This document shows positions 26,907 through 35,324 of a DNA stretch of 64,000 bases, one piece after another. Source of the stretch: DATFFO01 sp963772815 (GTDB taxonomy: Bacteria; Actinomycetota; Acidimicrobiia; Spongiisociales; ZC4RG35). The notes beneath the pieces are model-generated. The model ran no database searches, was not told the DNA's origin, and worked only from the letters and a program-made list of their open reading frames with translations. The position numbers and the translations under genes were made by a program. Numbering within the stretch: the stretch's first letter is position 1; the number at the start of each line of letters is the position of its first letter. The stretch is from the NCBI GenBank assembly GCA_963772815.1, contig CAVYYV010000003.1:124001-188000 (forward strand), given 5' to 3'.

Positions 26907-27559
26907 CCTCCAGGACCTCGCTCGAATCTTTGACGGGCGCGGCGGAAGAGGAGTGGTTGGAGGGCTGGACATCAGGACCTACCGAGCCAGAGGGTCTCGG
27001 GCTGCCGAAGGGAGCAACCGCGCCCGACCTCGTCCTCGCCGATCACGATGGCGACGGTCGGTCGCTGTCGGGGTTCTGGGCGGATGGTCCGGCGCTGCTG
27101 ATGTTTTGGCGCCATTTCGGATGTTCGTGTGGCGTCGACCGGGCGAAGCGACTCCTCGACGAATATCCGGCGTATCAGGACGCCGGCTTGGTGCCGGTGA
27201 TCATCACCCAGGGCGAACCCGCCCGAGCCGCCGCTTACCGCGACCAACACGGCTTGCCTTGTCCGCTGTTGTCCGACCCCCACCATGTCGCGTACCGGTC
27301 CTATGGGGTCAGCCAATGGTCGGTCGAGCGAGTTCTTTTCGATGCTCCTCCCGAATTCTGGGCGCATACTCGGGAACTCGGAGCCGACCTTCAGGATCGG
27401 CGCCGTCAGGAAGCTCGGTTCCTTGTAGACGATCCGTGGCGCGCGACGGCGGAGTTCGTCGTCGGCTCGGATGGGCTGGTTCGCCTTTGTTACATGTATC
27501 AACATTGCGAGGACTTTCCCGATCCACGTGTGTTGACCACTGCCGCCCGTATCGGCTGA
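26903..27559 (+). CDS. Peroxiredoxin-like (AhpC/TSA-fold) protein
   Basis: 218 residues. The central 'PALLMFWRHFGCSCGVDRAKRLL' corresponds to the thioredoxin-fold active-site region of AhpC/TSA-like proteins, with a Cys-x-Cys rather than the peroxiredoxin TxxC arrangement. 'VPVIITQGEPARAAAYRDQHGLPCPLLSD' continues the fold. It may use bacterioferritin comigratory-like or thiol redox chemistry, but activity is unproven. The GTG overlaps the DUF4242 stop. Confidence 0.8.
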   Translation: MTSRTSLESLTGAAEEEWLEGWTSGPTEPEGLGLPKGATAPDLVLADHDGDGRSLSGFWADGPALLMFWRHFGCSCGVDRAKRLLDEYPAYQDAGLVPVIITQGEPARAAAYRDQHGLPCPLLSDPHHVAYRSYGVSQWSVERVLFDAPPEFWAHTRELGADLQDRRRQEARFLVDDPWRATAEFVVGSDGLVRLCYMYQHCEDFPDPRVLTTAARIG

Positions 27560-27595
27560 TGAGGCCGTTGCTACCGTGATCGCATCCATCCCCAC

Positions 27596-29416
27596 ATGAG
27601 CCTCATGGTCCACCTTCTCGGTCGTCCCCGAATCCAGAGTTCGACCGGGGAGGTGTATCAGTTCCGGAGTCGTAAGAGTTGGGCGGTCCTGGCGCGTCTC
27701 ATCCTGAGCGAACGGCCGCCGACGCGAGGGGAGCTAGCCACCTTGTTGTTCGCAGAAGCGGACGATCCGCTGCGCGCCCTCCGATGGGGCTTGTCGGAAA
27801 TCAGACGAAGCCTCGGCGATGACGGGTCGATCGGGGGCGATCCTGTGGTGCTTCGGCTCCCGGCCGACTCGGCTGTGGACGTCGAGATCCTGACGAAGGG
27901 GTCATGGACCGAGGCCGTTGGTCTTCCTGGGCTGGGGGCGGGCCTCTTGGATGGCTGGGCAGTCCGGGGTGCGCCGGCGTTCGAATCCTGGTTGCTATCT
28001 AAACAGCGATATGTGGCGGCGGCGTCTGAAGCGATCCTCCACGAGGCCGCACTCGGATCCTTGGCTCAGAGGAATTTGGATCTCGCCTTGGGTTACGCCG
28101 TCCGGGCCGCGGTGATGAGTCCTCTAGACGAAAATCATCAAGCCTTGCTGATCCGGCTGTATCGACTCACCGGCGAAGACGCCGCCGCCGAGCAACAGTT
28201 CGCAGCGTGCACCGAGTTGTTCGACATGGAACTCGGGGTTGCACCGGGACCCGCAATCATGGCTGCGTTGCGTGAGACAGCGAAGCATGATGAGGCAGTC
28301 GCCGATGAACCGTCGATCGAGGCGATCATCGAGGCGGGCACTGCAGCGGTCGCCGCAGGTGTTGCCGAGGCTGGGGTCGAGTCGCTCCGGGATGCGGTGA
28401 GGCTGGCTGACAACGCCCGGGCTACGGATCTCCGGATCAAGTCGCGGCTGGTGTTGGCCGAGGCATTGATCCATTCACTCGGGGGGCTCGACGAAGAAGG
28501 ATTGGCGAAGCTCTTCGAAGCTGACGAGATCGCCCTTGCCGATAACGATCGGACAGCAGTGGCACAGGCGCGCGCCGAACTTGGCTACGTGGACTTCCTC
28601 CGCGGCCGCTACGACCGCGCTGAGGTGTGGCTCACCGACGCCCTCGAACTAGCGCATGGATCACCTTCCACACTCGCCAAGGCCACGACGTATCTGGGTT
28701 CGGTCGAAAGCGATCGGGGGAACTACAGACGAGGGTCGGAACTCCTCGCTGAGGCAACCCGATTGTCTCGGTCTGCAGGTGACCTCCGACGGGAAGCCTT
28801 TGGGCTGTCGATGCTTGGCCGCATCAGTCTTCTCTTGAATGACTTGGACATCGCCGCCGACCATCTCGACGCCTCGATCCGGCTTGCCGAGACCGATCAC
28901 TGGCTGGCGTTCATACCCTGGCCCCAGGCAATGCGCGGGTGTGTGCAGCTTGCCCGGGGTGACCCGGCCGGCGCTGCCGCGATCCTTCGCCAGGCTTTCG
29001 CTCGGGCTTGCCAGCTCGGCGATCCCTGCTGGGAGGGCATGGCAGCCTGCGGGTTGGCTCTTGTCGCCGAAGCGACTGGCGACACTGAGCGCGCCTTCGC
29101 GATGCTGGCCGACGCCCGCGTACGCTGCAATCGGCTCGCCGATCCGTACTTGTGGCTCGATGGCTACATCCTCGACGCGCAGTGCGACCTTGGTCGGCGA
29201 CACGATCACCCGGACACCGAACTCTGGATTCACAGACTGCGAGAGCTCTCGTCCAGAACCGGGATGAAAGAGTTGACCTACCGTTCGCTCCTCCACGGGG
29301 CCTCAATGGGCAACGAGAGAGACCGCGCCGCTGCGGCTCTATTCACCCCGGAAATCGACAATCCGGCGCTGCCTCCCCTCTTCGGAACACAAGAAACCAG
29401 CGCTGGTGCTCATTGA
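27596..29416 (+). CDS. SARP/BTAD-type transcriptional activator with TPR repeats
   Basis: 606 residues. The N-terminal winged-helix-like region (about 5-95, 'HLLGRPRI...RSRKSWAVLARLIL') is followed by a bacterial transcriptional activator domain ('AALGSLAQRNLDLALGYAVRAAVMSPLDE', 'RLYRLTGEDAAAEQQFAACTELF', about 95-235) and a long TPR-like helical array to the end. It lies 36 bp after the peroxiredoxin-like gene and probably forms a unit with it and DUF4242. ATG 27605 is an alternative start. Confidence 0.85.
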   Translation: MSLMVHLLGRPRIQSSTGEVYQFRSRKSWAVLARLILSERPPTRGELATLLFAEADDPLRALRWGLSEIRRSLGDDGSIGGDPVVLRLPADSAVDVEILTKGSWTEAVGLPGLGAGLLDGWAVRGAPAFESWLLSKQRYVAAASEAILHEAALGSLAQRNLDLALGYAVRAAVMSPLDENHQALLIRLYRLTGEDAAAEQQFAACTELFDMELGVAPGPAIMAALRETAKHDEAVADEPSIEAIIEAGTAAVAAGVAEAGVESLRDAVRLADNARATDLRIKSRLVLAEALIHSLGGLDEEGLAKLFEADEIALADNDRTAVAQARAELGYVDFLRGRYDRAEVWLTDALELAHGSPSTLAKATTYLGSVESDRGNYRRGSELLAEATRLSRSAGDLRREAFGLSMLGRISLLLNDLDIAADHLDASIRLAETDHWLAFIPWPQAMRGCVQLARGDPAGAAAILRQAFARACQLGDPCWEGMAACGLALVAEATGDTERAFAMLADARVRCNRLADPYLWLDGYILDAQCDLGRRHDHPDTELWIHRLRELSSRTGMKELTYRSLLHGASMGNERDRAAAALFTPEIDNPALPPLFGTQETSAGAH

Positions 29417-29645
29417 CATCAAAAGAGGGTTGACGCCGGGCATCAAGCCACAAGTCAGGCTATCTGATTTGTGGGCGCAGTCCCGTGGTCTCCGTAGAAC
29501 GTTCGTGGCTCAGTGCGCGGGGGATGGGATCCCTGCCGAGGTAGTGCAGTGCTGGGCTGGGCATGGCTCGTTGCGGGTCACGATGGATATCTATCACGCT
29601 GTCCTGCCCTCGGTTGAGTCGTTCCCAAGGAGCAGCTGCCTTTAG
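29406..29645 (+). pseudogene. Integrase C-terminal remnant
   Basis: A 79-codon frame with 'GLRRTFVAQCAGDGIPAEVVQ', 'WAGHGSLRVTMDIYHAVLPSVE', the C-terminal catalytic part of a second tyrosine recombinase: R of the H-x-x-R box, the H of the GH box and the Tyr nucleophile. The N-terminal two thirds are missing, so it is dead. It lies near the right end of the island and marks an earlier or partner element. Confidence 0.75.
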
Positions 29646-29681
29646 AAGGCAGCGGTCGCCCGTTCGAGTCCGTCAACGCCC
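29635..29681 (+). other. tRNA-like remnant after the integrase fragment
   Basis: GCTGCC-TTTAGAA-GGCAGC forms a perfect 6-bp stem with a 7-nt loop like an anticodon arm, followed at 29662 by 'gttcgagtcc', a T-loop-like sequence. Actinobacterial integrase genes often end in an attP copy of a tRNA 3' half. The T-stem does not pair well, so this is a guess. The rest of 29646-29986 shows only the tRNA 5'-half repeat. Confidence 0.3.
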
Positions 29682-29923
29682 ACGATCCGTTCCGACGTTA
29701 CGAGAGGTCGTAAGGCGAGTCCAGGCCCCCGAATACACGAGAGAGATCGGCGAGACCAGGAGAATACCTTCCCGTGGTCTCCGGGAAATCGAAGAGTCAA
29801 ATGACCGAGATATCCTTCCCGAGGGTGGCTCCTCAGAGCACCATCACAGCGGATAACACTGGTATTCCGGTGACCCGTGACCTGGGAAAACGACCCGTCG
29901 CACAGTGTTCCACCCCGAGCGTC

Positions 29924-29963
29924 TTATGAGTCCGCTGCTCTGACCGAATTGAGCTACGGGCCC
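29924..29963. repeat. Right attachment repeat (40 bp)
   Basis: Exact copy of the tRNA 5' half (22885-22924). It stops at the anticodon loop; no 3' half follows, so it is not a functional tRNA. It probably represents the original chromosomal 5' half displaced by integration. Confidence 0.9.
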
Positions 29964-29986
29964 GCAGAGACGATGAGGATAACGCC

Positions 29987-30841
29987 CTAAGGGCGGCGGA
30001 AGGGAGCCGGCACCCGGGCGACGAACACGTCACAGGGAACTTCATCGGTGACCGCCTCGGCGACCGAGCCCAGCAAGACCATCCGGGTAGCCCCGGCGCC
30101 CCGGCTGGCCACAGACACGAGGTCGGCTCCTCGACGACGAACCATCTCGTCGATGGTCTCCTGAGGTGGGCCGTCAACGACCAGGGGCCGCACCCTTCCC
30201 GGCCAGTTCTCCACGAAGGCCTCCATACGCATCCCAGCTTCCTGAAGCCGCTCAGTCCGGGAAGCCGAGATCTCCTCTTCGAATAGACCCGCCTCGCTCA
30301 ACAGCGAGTCGAACCTGGCCGGCAGCGCGAACATGGCCGTGACGTCGGCTCCCGGGAAGCGACGCAGAGCCGCACCAACCGCCGACTTCGAGGCCTCCGA
30401 GAAGTCCACCGCTGCGACGATCTTGCGATATGGAACCCGGGGCTGTCGACGGACGATCAGGACATCATCGGAGGCCATTCGGGCCACGGCGGTTGCAACA
30501 GGGCCGGTCCGTCCGGCGTCCACCGACGAGCTCCCCACAACCGTCAGGTCGGCATGCTTGGAGCGCCTCACCAACTCCCAGCTCGCCGATCCCCTCACAA
30601 CCTCCATCGAAACCGGCTGCTCGGAACGACCTCGGACCCACTCCTCGACCTCCTTGGCCACGCGATAACGGTGATCGTCTACCAGCCTGGTGAGGGAGTC
30701 GGGGATCATGGCGTCCTGAAGCGTCTCCAGAACATGGACCAGCTCGATCTCCGAGTCCCCGGCCTCTGCCACGATCCGTGCCCTGTCAACCACCCGCCTT
30801 CCCACGGGGGTCAGGTCGAAACCGGCGACCACGCGATCTAT
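29987..30841 (-). CDS. Tandem universal stress protein
   Basis: About 284 residues made of two UspA domains. Each begins with a hydrophobic strand ('RVVAGFDLTPVG', 'KIVAAVDFSEASKSAVGAAL') and ends with nucleotide-loop-like motifs ('LTVVGSSSVDAGRTGPVATAVAR', 'LVSVASRGAGATRMVLLGSVAEAV'). The frame has no ATG; GTG 30832 would cut off the first strand. A good ribosome binding site, GGAGG, lies 7 nt before an ATA at 30841 and 4 nt before a GTC, so a non-standard start is likely. It follows aat in the same direction. Confidence 0.88.
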   Translation of the reverse strand: MDRVVAGFDLTPVGRRVVDRARIVAEAGDSEIELVHVLETLQDAMIPDSLTRLVDDHRYRVAKEVEEWVRGRSEQPVSMEVVRGSASWELVRRSKHADLTVVGSSSVDAGRTGPVATAVARMASDDVLIVRRQPRVPYRKIVAAVDFSEASKSAVGAALRRFPGADVTAMFALPARFDSLLSEAGLFEEEISASRTERLQEAGMRMEAFVENWPGRVRPLVVDGPPQETIDEMVRRRGADLVSVASRGAGATRMVLLGSVAEAVTDEVPCDVFVARVPAPFRRP

Positions 30842-30868
30842 GACAAAGCCTCCACGGCGGGGTGAACT

Positions 30869-31570
30869 CTAGGCGAACTCGATGAACGAGGATCCATCAA
30901 GGTCGAGCCTTTCAAACGGGTCAGGGCCAGACAAAGCCTCCGACAGCCGCTCCAGGTAGGCGGCTCGGCCGATCACCTGAGCTCCCAACGAAGCGAGATG
31001 GTCGGTCTGCCACTGGACATCCAGCATCTTGGCCCCACCCTCGGACAGCACACTCACCAGATGGACCAGAGCCACCTTGGAGGCGTCGGCCACCCGGTAG
31101 AACATCGACTCGCCACAGAAGAGCCCACCGATCGCCACGCCGTACAGGCCACCGACCAGCTCGGCGTCGGAGTCCCACACCTCGAACGAATGCACCCAGC
31201 CCAATCGATGCAAGGCCAGGTACGCCTCCGCCATCTCTTCGGTGATCCAGGCCCCCGGACGGTCGGGATCGGCGCAACCGGCGATGACGTCCGAGGCGTC
31301 GGCATCGACCGACACCCGGAACTTGCGGCATGACCGGCTCAGGGAGCGGCTGATCTTCAGCCTGCTGAAAGGCAGAATCGCCCTATCCACGGGCGACCAC
31401 CACCCCAGGACCCCATCCTCCAACGGCATGGGAAACAGACCCGAGCGGTAGGCGTCGAGGATCGTCCCCGGCTCGAGATTGCCGCCCACGCCGACCAGGT
31501 CGTCAGCAACCCACGTATCCGGGGATGGGAACCGGATCCGGCTGGTCGGAGGGTTTATGGGCGTCACCAT
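30869..31570 (-). CDS. aat: Leucyl/phenylalanyl-tRNA-protein transferase
   Basis: 233 residues: 'FPSPDTWVADDLVGVGGNLEPGTIL', 'YRSGLFPMP', 'GWWSPVDRAILP', 'GWVHSFEVWD', 'VGGLYGVAIGGLFCGESMF' and 'DVQWQTDHLASLGA' are the Aat signatures. It transfers Leu or Phe to proteins with N-terminal Arg or Lys in the bacterial N-degron pathway. It is divergent from the acyl-CoA dehydrogenase gene, with only 19 bp between starts. Confidence 0.95.
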   Translation of the reverse strand: MVTPINPPTSRIRFPSPDTWVADDLVGVGGNLEPGTILDAYRSGLFPMPLEDGVLGWWSPVDRAILPFSRLKISRSLSRSCRKFRVSVDADASDVIAGCADPDRPGAWITEEMAEAYLALHRLGWVHSFEVWDSDAELVGGLYGVAIGGLFCGESMFYRVADASKVALVHLVSVLSEGGAKMLDVQWQTDHLASLGAQVIGRAAYLERLSEALSGPDPFERLDLDGSSFIEFA

Positions 31571-31589
31571 CTGAACCTACTCTGATCCT

Positions 31590-33215
31590 ATGGCGACCCA
31601 CTCAGTCTTCAACCAACCGGAGCCTCTCGAGGACATCAACCTCTACACCGTCGATCCCGTATTGAAGCAGTGCGTCGAAATCGAGGGCGGGGGCGTACAC
31701 GATCAGCTCCTTTCGGGGTACGGGCGGAACATCGGCTCGGCCCGAGCCTACAAGTGGGGAGAGGACGCCAACCGTTTCACGCCCCGGCTCCTGACCCACG
31801 ACCCGGCCGGACACAGAATCGACCAGGTCGAGTTCCACCCGGCCTGGCATGCGCTGATGGAGCTGTCGGTGTCTCATCGAGTTCATTGCCTGCCGTGGAT
31901 CACCCCGGAAGGAGGGTTCGTGGCCCGATCCGCCCAGATGATGATGATGGCGGGCGTGGAAGCCGGGCACGGATGCCCGATCTCGATGACGGCGTCGGTG
32001 GTACCGGCTCTGAGGCACGCTCCCCACCTGTCCAGAGAGTGGGAGCCGCGCCTCACGTCGAACCGCTACGACCCCCGGTTCCTGCCCGCCGAGCAGAAAG
32101 ATGGGGCGCTGATGGGTATGGGCATGACCGAAAAGCAAGGGGGATCCGACGTTCGAGCGAACACCACCGTTGCCCGCCCGGCCGAATCGGGCTGGTATTC
32201 GATCACCGGGCACAAATGGTTCACATCGGCGCCCATGTGTGATGCCTTCCTCATCCTGGCCCAGGCGTCCGGCGGACTCACGTGCTTCTTCCTGCCTCGC
32301 CACAGCCCAGAAGGCTCCGTCAACTCCATCCACATCCAGCGACTCAAGGACAAGGTCGGGAACCGCTCCAATGCCTCGGCCGAGCTGGAATTCGATGATG
32401 CCCTGGCCTATCCGGTGGGCGAGGAGGGCCGCGGAGTCCGGACCATCATCGAGATGGTCAACGGCACCCGCCTGGACTGTGTGTCGGGAGCGACCGGGAT
32501 CATGCGACAGGCGGTCATGCAGGCAGCGCACCACTGCTCGCAGCGGTCGGCCTTCGGCTCCCTTCTGATCGACAAGCCGGCCATGCAGATGGTCCTCGCC
32601 GACCTCGAGGTCGAGGTGGAAGCTGCCACCGTGTTGATGACACGGCTGGCCGGGGCCTTTGACCGCGCCACCGGGGACGAGACAGAAGGGCTCATCAAGA
32701 GGATCCTGACCCCGGTGGCAAAGTACTGGATCACCAAGAGATGCACGGCTGTGGTTCGTGAAGCCATGGAATGCTTGGGAGGCAACGGCTACGTGGAGGA
32801 CTTCCCGCTGGGACGTCTGTACCGCGAGTCGCCCCTCAATGCCATCTGGGAAGGATCCGGCAATGTGATCGCCCTCGACGTGATCCGGGTCGCGACTAAG
32901 GAGCCGGCCGCCGTCGAGGCCCTGAGGGAGGAGCTCGAGTCCCAGCGCGGCCAGGACTCCATCTACGACGAGTTCGTGGATCAGACCTGGGAGCTGCTCT
33001 CTCATCCCACCGATCCCGAGGCGCAGGCCAGGCGCCTGACGGAGAGGCTGGCCCTGGCCGCCCAGGCGGCCCTGCTCATGGATCGGGGAGACGAATACGT
33101 GGCCACCGCCTTCATTTCTGCCCGGCTGGGGGGAGATCAGGGGGGCCTGTTCGGCACCCAGGCGGTGACGAAGGCGATTCCTGGGCTGGCGCAGAGAGCG
33201 CTGCCGGCCGCATGA
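31590..33215 (+). CDS. AidB-like acyl-CoA dehydrogenase
   Basis: 541 residues, the long AidB-type branch of the acyl-CoA dehydrogenase family. Features are 'GMGMTEKQGGSDVRANTT' (FAD and substrate contact), 'SNASAELEFDDALAYPVGEEGRG', 'CTAVVREAMECLGGNGYVED' and 'NAIWEGSGNVIALDVIR'. It may be an alkylation-response flavoprotein or an acyl-CoA dehydrogenase of unknown chain length. Its stop overlaps the next start by 4 bp. Confidence 0.92.
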   Translation: MATHSVFNQPEPLEDINLYTVDPVLKQCVEIEGGGVHDQLLSGYGRNIGSARAYKWGEDANRFTPRLLTHDPAGHRIDQVEFHPAWHALMELSVSHRVHCLPWITPEGGFVARSAQMMMMAGVEAGHGCPISMTASVVPALRHAPHLSREWEPRLTSNRYDPRFLPAEQKDGALMGMGMTEKQGGSDVRANTTVARPAESGWYSITGHKWFTSAPMCDAFLILAQASGGLTCFFLPRHSPEGSVNSIHIQRLKDKVGNRSNASAELEFDDALAYPVGEEGRGVRTIIEMVNGTRLDCVSGATGIMRQAVMQAAHHCSQRSAFGSLLIDKPAMQMVLADLEVEVEAATVLMTRLAGAFDRATGDETEGLIKRILTPVAKYWITKRCTAVVREAMECLGGNGYVEDFPLGRLYRESPLNAIWEGSGNVIALDVIRVATKEPAAVEALREELESQRGQDSIYDEFVDQTWELLSHPTDPEAQARRLTERLALAAQAALLMDRGDEYVATAFISARLGGDQGGLFGTQAVTKAIPGLAQRALPAA

Positions 33216-34345
33216 GCGAGCGTTTCGACGTCGCCGTCATCGGCGGCGGGATCGCCGGCGTGTCTGCGGCATACGAGATAGCGTCGGCGGCCAGCGTGGT
33301 TCTGATCGAGGCGGAGCAGAACCTGGCCCACCACAGCACCGGTCGCTCGGCCGCTCTCTTCTTCGAGAATTACGGGGCCGAGGCCATAAGACCTCTGACC
33401 CTGGCCAGCCGAGGCTTCTTCGAGCATCCCCCGAACGGGCTGACCGAGGTGCCCCTGATGGCCCCAAGAGGAGCGATGTGGGTCGCTCGGCCCGACCAGG
33501 CCGAAAGTCTCCACCAGATCGCCGCGGAAGGGCGCCGCACGGGCGGCGACCCGACCCCTCTCACGCCATCGGAAGCACGCCAGCGGGTCCCGGTCCTGGT
33601 CGAGGACCGACTGGCCGGAGCCCTGTGGGAGCCCGACCCCATGGACCTCGACGTCGCCGCCATCCATCAGGCCTACGTACGCGGCCTACGGGCCCGTGGC
33701 GGGACGATCACTACGGCCGCACCCGTTTCGGCCCTGGAACGAACTGGATCCGTCTGGTCGATCAGGGCCGGTGACATGGGGTTGGTGGCAGCCACCGTGG
33801 TGAATGCGGCCGGAGCCTGGGGTGACGACGTCGCCACTCTGGCCGGGATCGAACCCGTGGGCCTGACCCCGATGCGCCGAACCGCGTTCATGGTGGCCGG
33901 AAACGCGGACTGGTCGGCCTGGCCCATGGTCGTGAACGCCGAGCACGACTTCTACTTCAAGCCTGATGGGCCTCAGCTGCTGTGTTCACCCGCCGACGAA
34001 ACTCCTTCCCCGCCTTGTGATGCCCGCCCCGAGATGACCGACGTCGCGCTCGCCATCGAGAGGATCAATCAGGCCACCACACTCGGGATTCGCTCGGTCC
34101 GCTCCCAGTGGGCCGGGTTGCGCACCTTTGCCCCTGATCGCGCCATGGTCATCGGCCCCGAGCCGGCCTCGGGTGGATTCTTCTGGCTGGTCGGTCAAGG
34201 GGGAACCGGGATCCAGACGGCACCCGCCGCCGCAGCGTTGGTGGCGACCCAGGTCAGAGGAGAGCCGCTCCCTCCCGAACTCGAAGCACACGGCACTGAC
34301 CCCACGCGGCTCGGTCCCGCTAGGTTGCGGGCATCCGCGCCCTGA
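33212..34345 (+). CDS. FAD-dependent oxidoreductase (DAO family)
   Basis: 377 residues. The N-terminal 'VAVIGGGIAGVSAAYEIA' with the glycine triad, 'LAHHSTGRSAALFFENYG', and C-terminal 'RTFAPDRAMVIGPEPASGGFFWLVGQGGTGIQTAPA' are typical of D-amino acid/sarcosine/glycine oxidase-like flavoproteins. The exact amine substrate is unknown. The ATG overlaps the preceding dehydrogenase stop. Confidence 0.9.
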   Translation: MSERFDVAVIGGGIAGVSAAYEIASAASVVLIEAEQNLAHHSTGRSAALFFENYGAEAIRPLTLASRGFFEHPPNGLTEVPLMAPRGAMWVARPDQAESLHQIAAEGRRTGGDPTPLTPSEARQRVPVLVEDRLAGALWEPDPMDLDVAAIHQAYVRGLRARGGTITTAAPVSALERTGSVWSIRAGDMGLVAATVVNAAGAWGDDVATLAGIEPVGLTPMRRTAFMVAGNADWSAWPMVVNAEHDFYFKPDGPQLLCSPADETPSPPCDARPEMTDVALAIERINQATTLGIRSVRSQWAGLRTFAPDRAMVIGPEPASGGFFWLVGQGGTGIQTAPAAAALVATQVRGEPLPPELEAHGTDPTRLGPARLRASAP

Positions 34346-35304
34346 TCTGCTCCAGCCTCGACGGTATCGACGCTCTCTCGCTGGGAGATCTCCCCGACCC
34401 CGAACTGGTCGATGGAAGCGCTCGAGTCGAGATCGAGGCCGCAGGCGTCAACTTCCCGGACCTGTTGGTCATCCAGGGCCTGTATCAGGACCAGCCCGGG
34501 CTTCCGTTCGCTCCCGGCATGGAAGTCTCGGGCACCGTGACCGAGGTAGCCGACGGCGTGGACTGGCCGTCCCCCGGCGAGCGGGTCTTCGGATTCATCC
34601 GCAATGGCGGGTATGCAGAGCAGACGGTGGCCGGAGTCGATGCGCTTTATCCGCTGCCAGAAGAGATGAGCTTCGCGGTGGGCGCCGCCCTCCCCATCGC
34701 ATACGGGACCGGCCACCACGCCCTGGTCGACCGGGCTCGATTACAGCCCGGAGAGAGTCTGCTCGTGCTGGGAGCGGCCGGCGGCGTGGGAATGGCGGCC
34801 GTGCAATTGGGTGTCACCCTCGGCGCCGAGGTCATCGCTGCGGTTTCGTCGGCCGAGAAGGAGGAAGCGGTGAGCGCCTCCGGCGCCACCACCGTGATTC
34901 GATACGACCAGGTTCCTCTGCGTGATGCGCTCAAGGAGGTCGCACCCCGGGGCGTGGACGTCGTCTTCGACCCGGTCGGCGGTGACGTCACCGAGCAAGC
35001 CTTCCGCTCGCTGGCCTGGAGAGGCAGGCACCTGGTGATCGGGTTCGCCGCCGGAGAAATCCCGTCGCTTCCCGTCAACCTTGCCCTGTTGAAGGGCGCC
35101 TCGCTGGTGGGCGTCTTCTGGGGCCGTTTCGCCGCCACCGAGCCGGAAGCAAACCGTCAGAACTTCCGCACCCTCTCCGACTGGGTCGTGGAAGGGCGAA
35201 TCGACCCTGTCGTGTCGGAGACCTTCCCTCTGGAGCGAGCCACCGAGGCCCTGAAGCGGATCGGCGCGCGGGGAGCGATCGGCAAGCTGGTCATCGAGCC
35301 CTGA
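34333..35304 (+). CDS. NADPH:quinone oxidoreductase (MDR family), ATC start
   Basis: 323 residues of the zinc-independent quinone oxidoreductase branch: 'VEIEAAGVNFPDLLVIQG', 'LGAAGGVGMAAVQLGVTL' (NADPH fold) and 'DVVFDPVGGDV'. The family normally begins 'MRALVCSSLGG'; here the matching peptide is 'IRALICSSLDG', coded from an ATC at 34333. A TAG lies four codons upstream in frame and the first ordinary start (TTG 34465) would delete about 44 conserved residues. A weak 'aggt' lies 7 nt before the ATC. Confidence 0.88.
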   Translation: MRALICSSLDGIDALSLGDLPDPELVDGSARVEIEAAGVNFPDLLVIQGLYQDQPGLPFAPGMEVSGTVTEVADGVDWPSPGERVFGFIRNGGYAEQTVAGVDALYPLPEEMSFAVGAALPIAYGTGHHALVDRARLQPGESLLVLGAAGGVGMAAVQLGVTLGAEVIAAVSSAEKEEAVSASGATTVIRYDQVPLRDALKEVAPRGVDVVFDPVGGDVTEQAFRSLAWRGRHLVIGFAAGEIPSLPVNLALLKGASLVGVFWGRFAATEPEANRQNFRTLSDWVVEGRIDPVVSETFPLERATEALKRIGARGAIGKLVIEP

Positions 35305-35324
35305 AATGGCCGGGGCTGTGCCCG

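Larger units (their letters stand above)
22885..29963. mobile_element. Integrated element in the CAT tRNA gene
   Basis: About 7 kb bounded by a perfect 40-bp direct repeat (22885-22924 and 29924-29963). The left copy is the 5' half of an intact tRNA; the right copy is a lone 5' half. A tyrosine integrase starts 93 bp from the tRNA. Cargo: mntA/hepT, a small conserved protein, an RHH/SEC-C protein, a DUF4242/peroxiredoxin-like/BTAD module and an integrase remnant. No conjugation or replication genes are visible, so it is a genomic island or defective element. It appears to have supplied a new 5' half, and hence a new upstream region, to the tRNA. Confidence 0.85.

Noticed and set aside
29924..29963. 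Second functional tRNA gene
   Set aside because: Only the 5' half to the anticodon loop is present; no T-arm or 3' acceptor strand follows.
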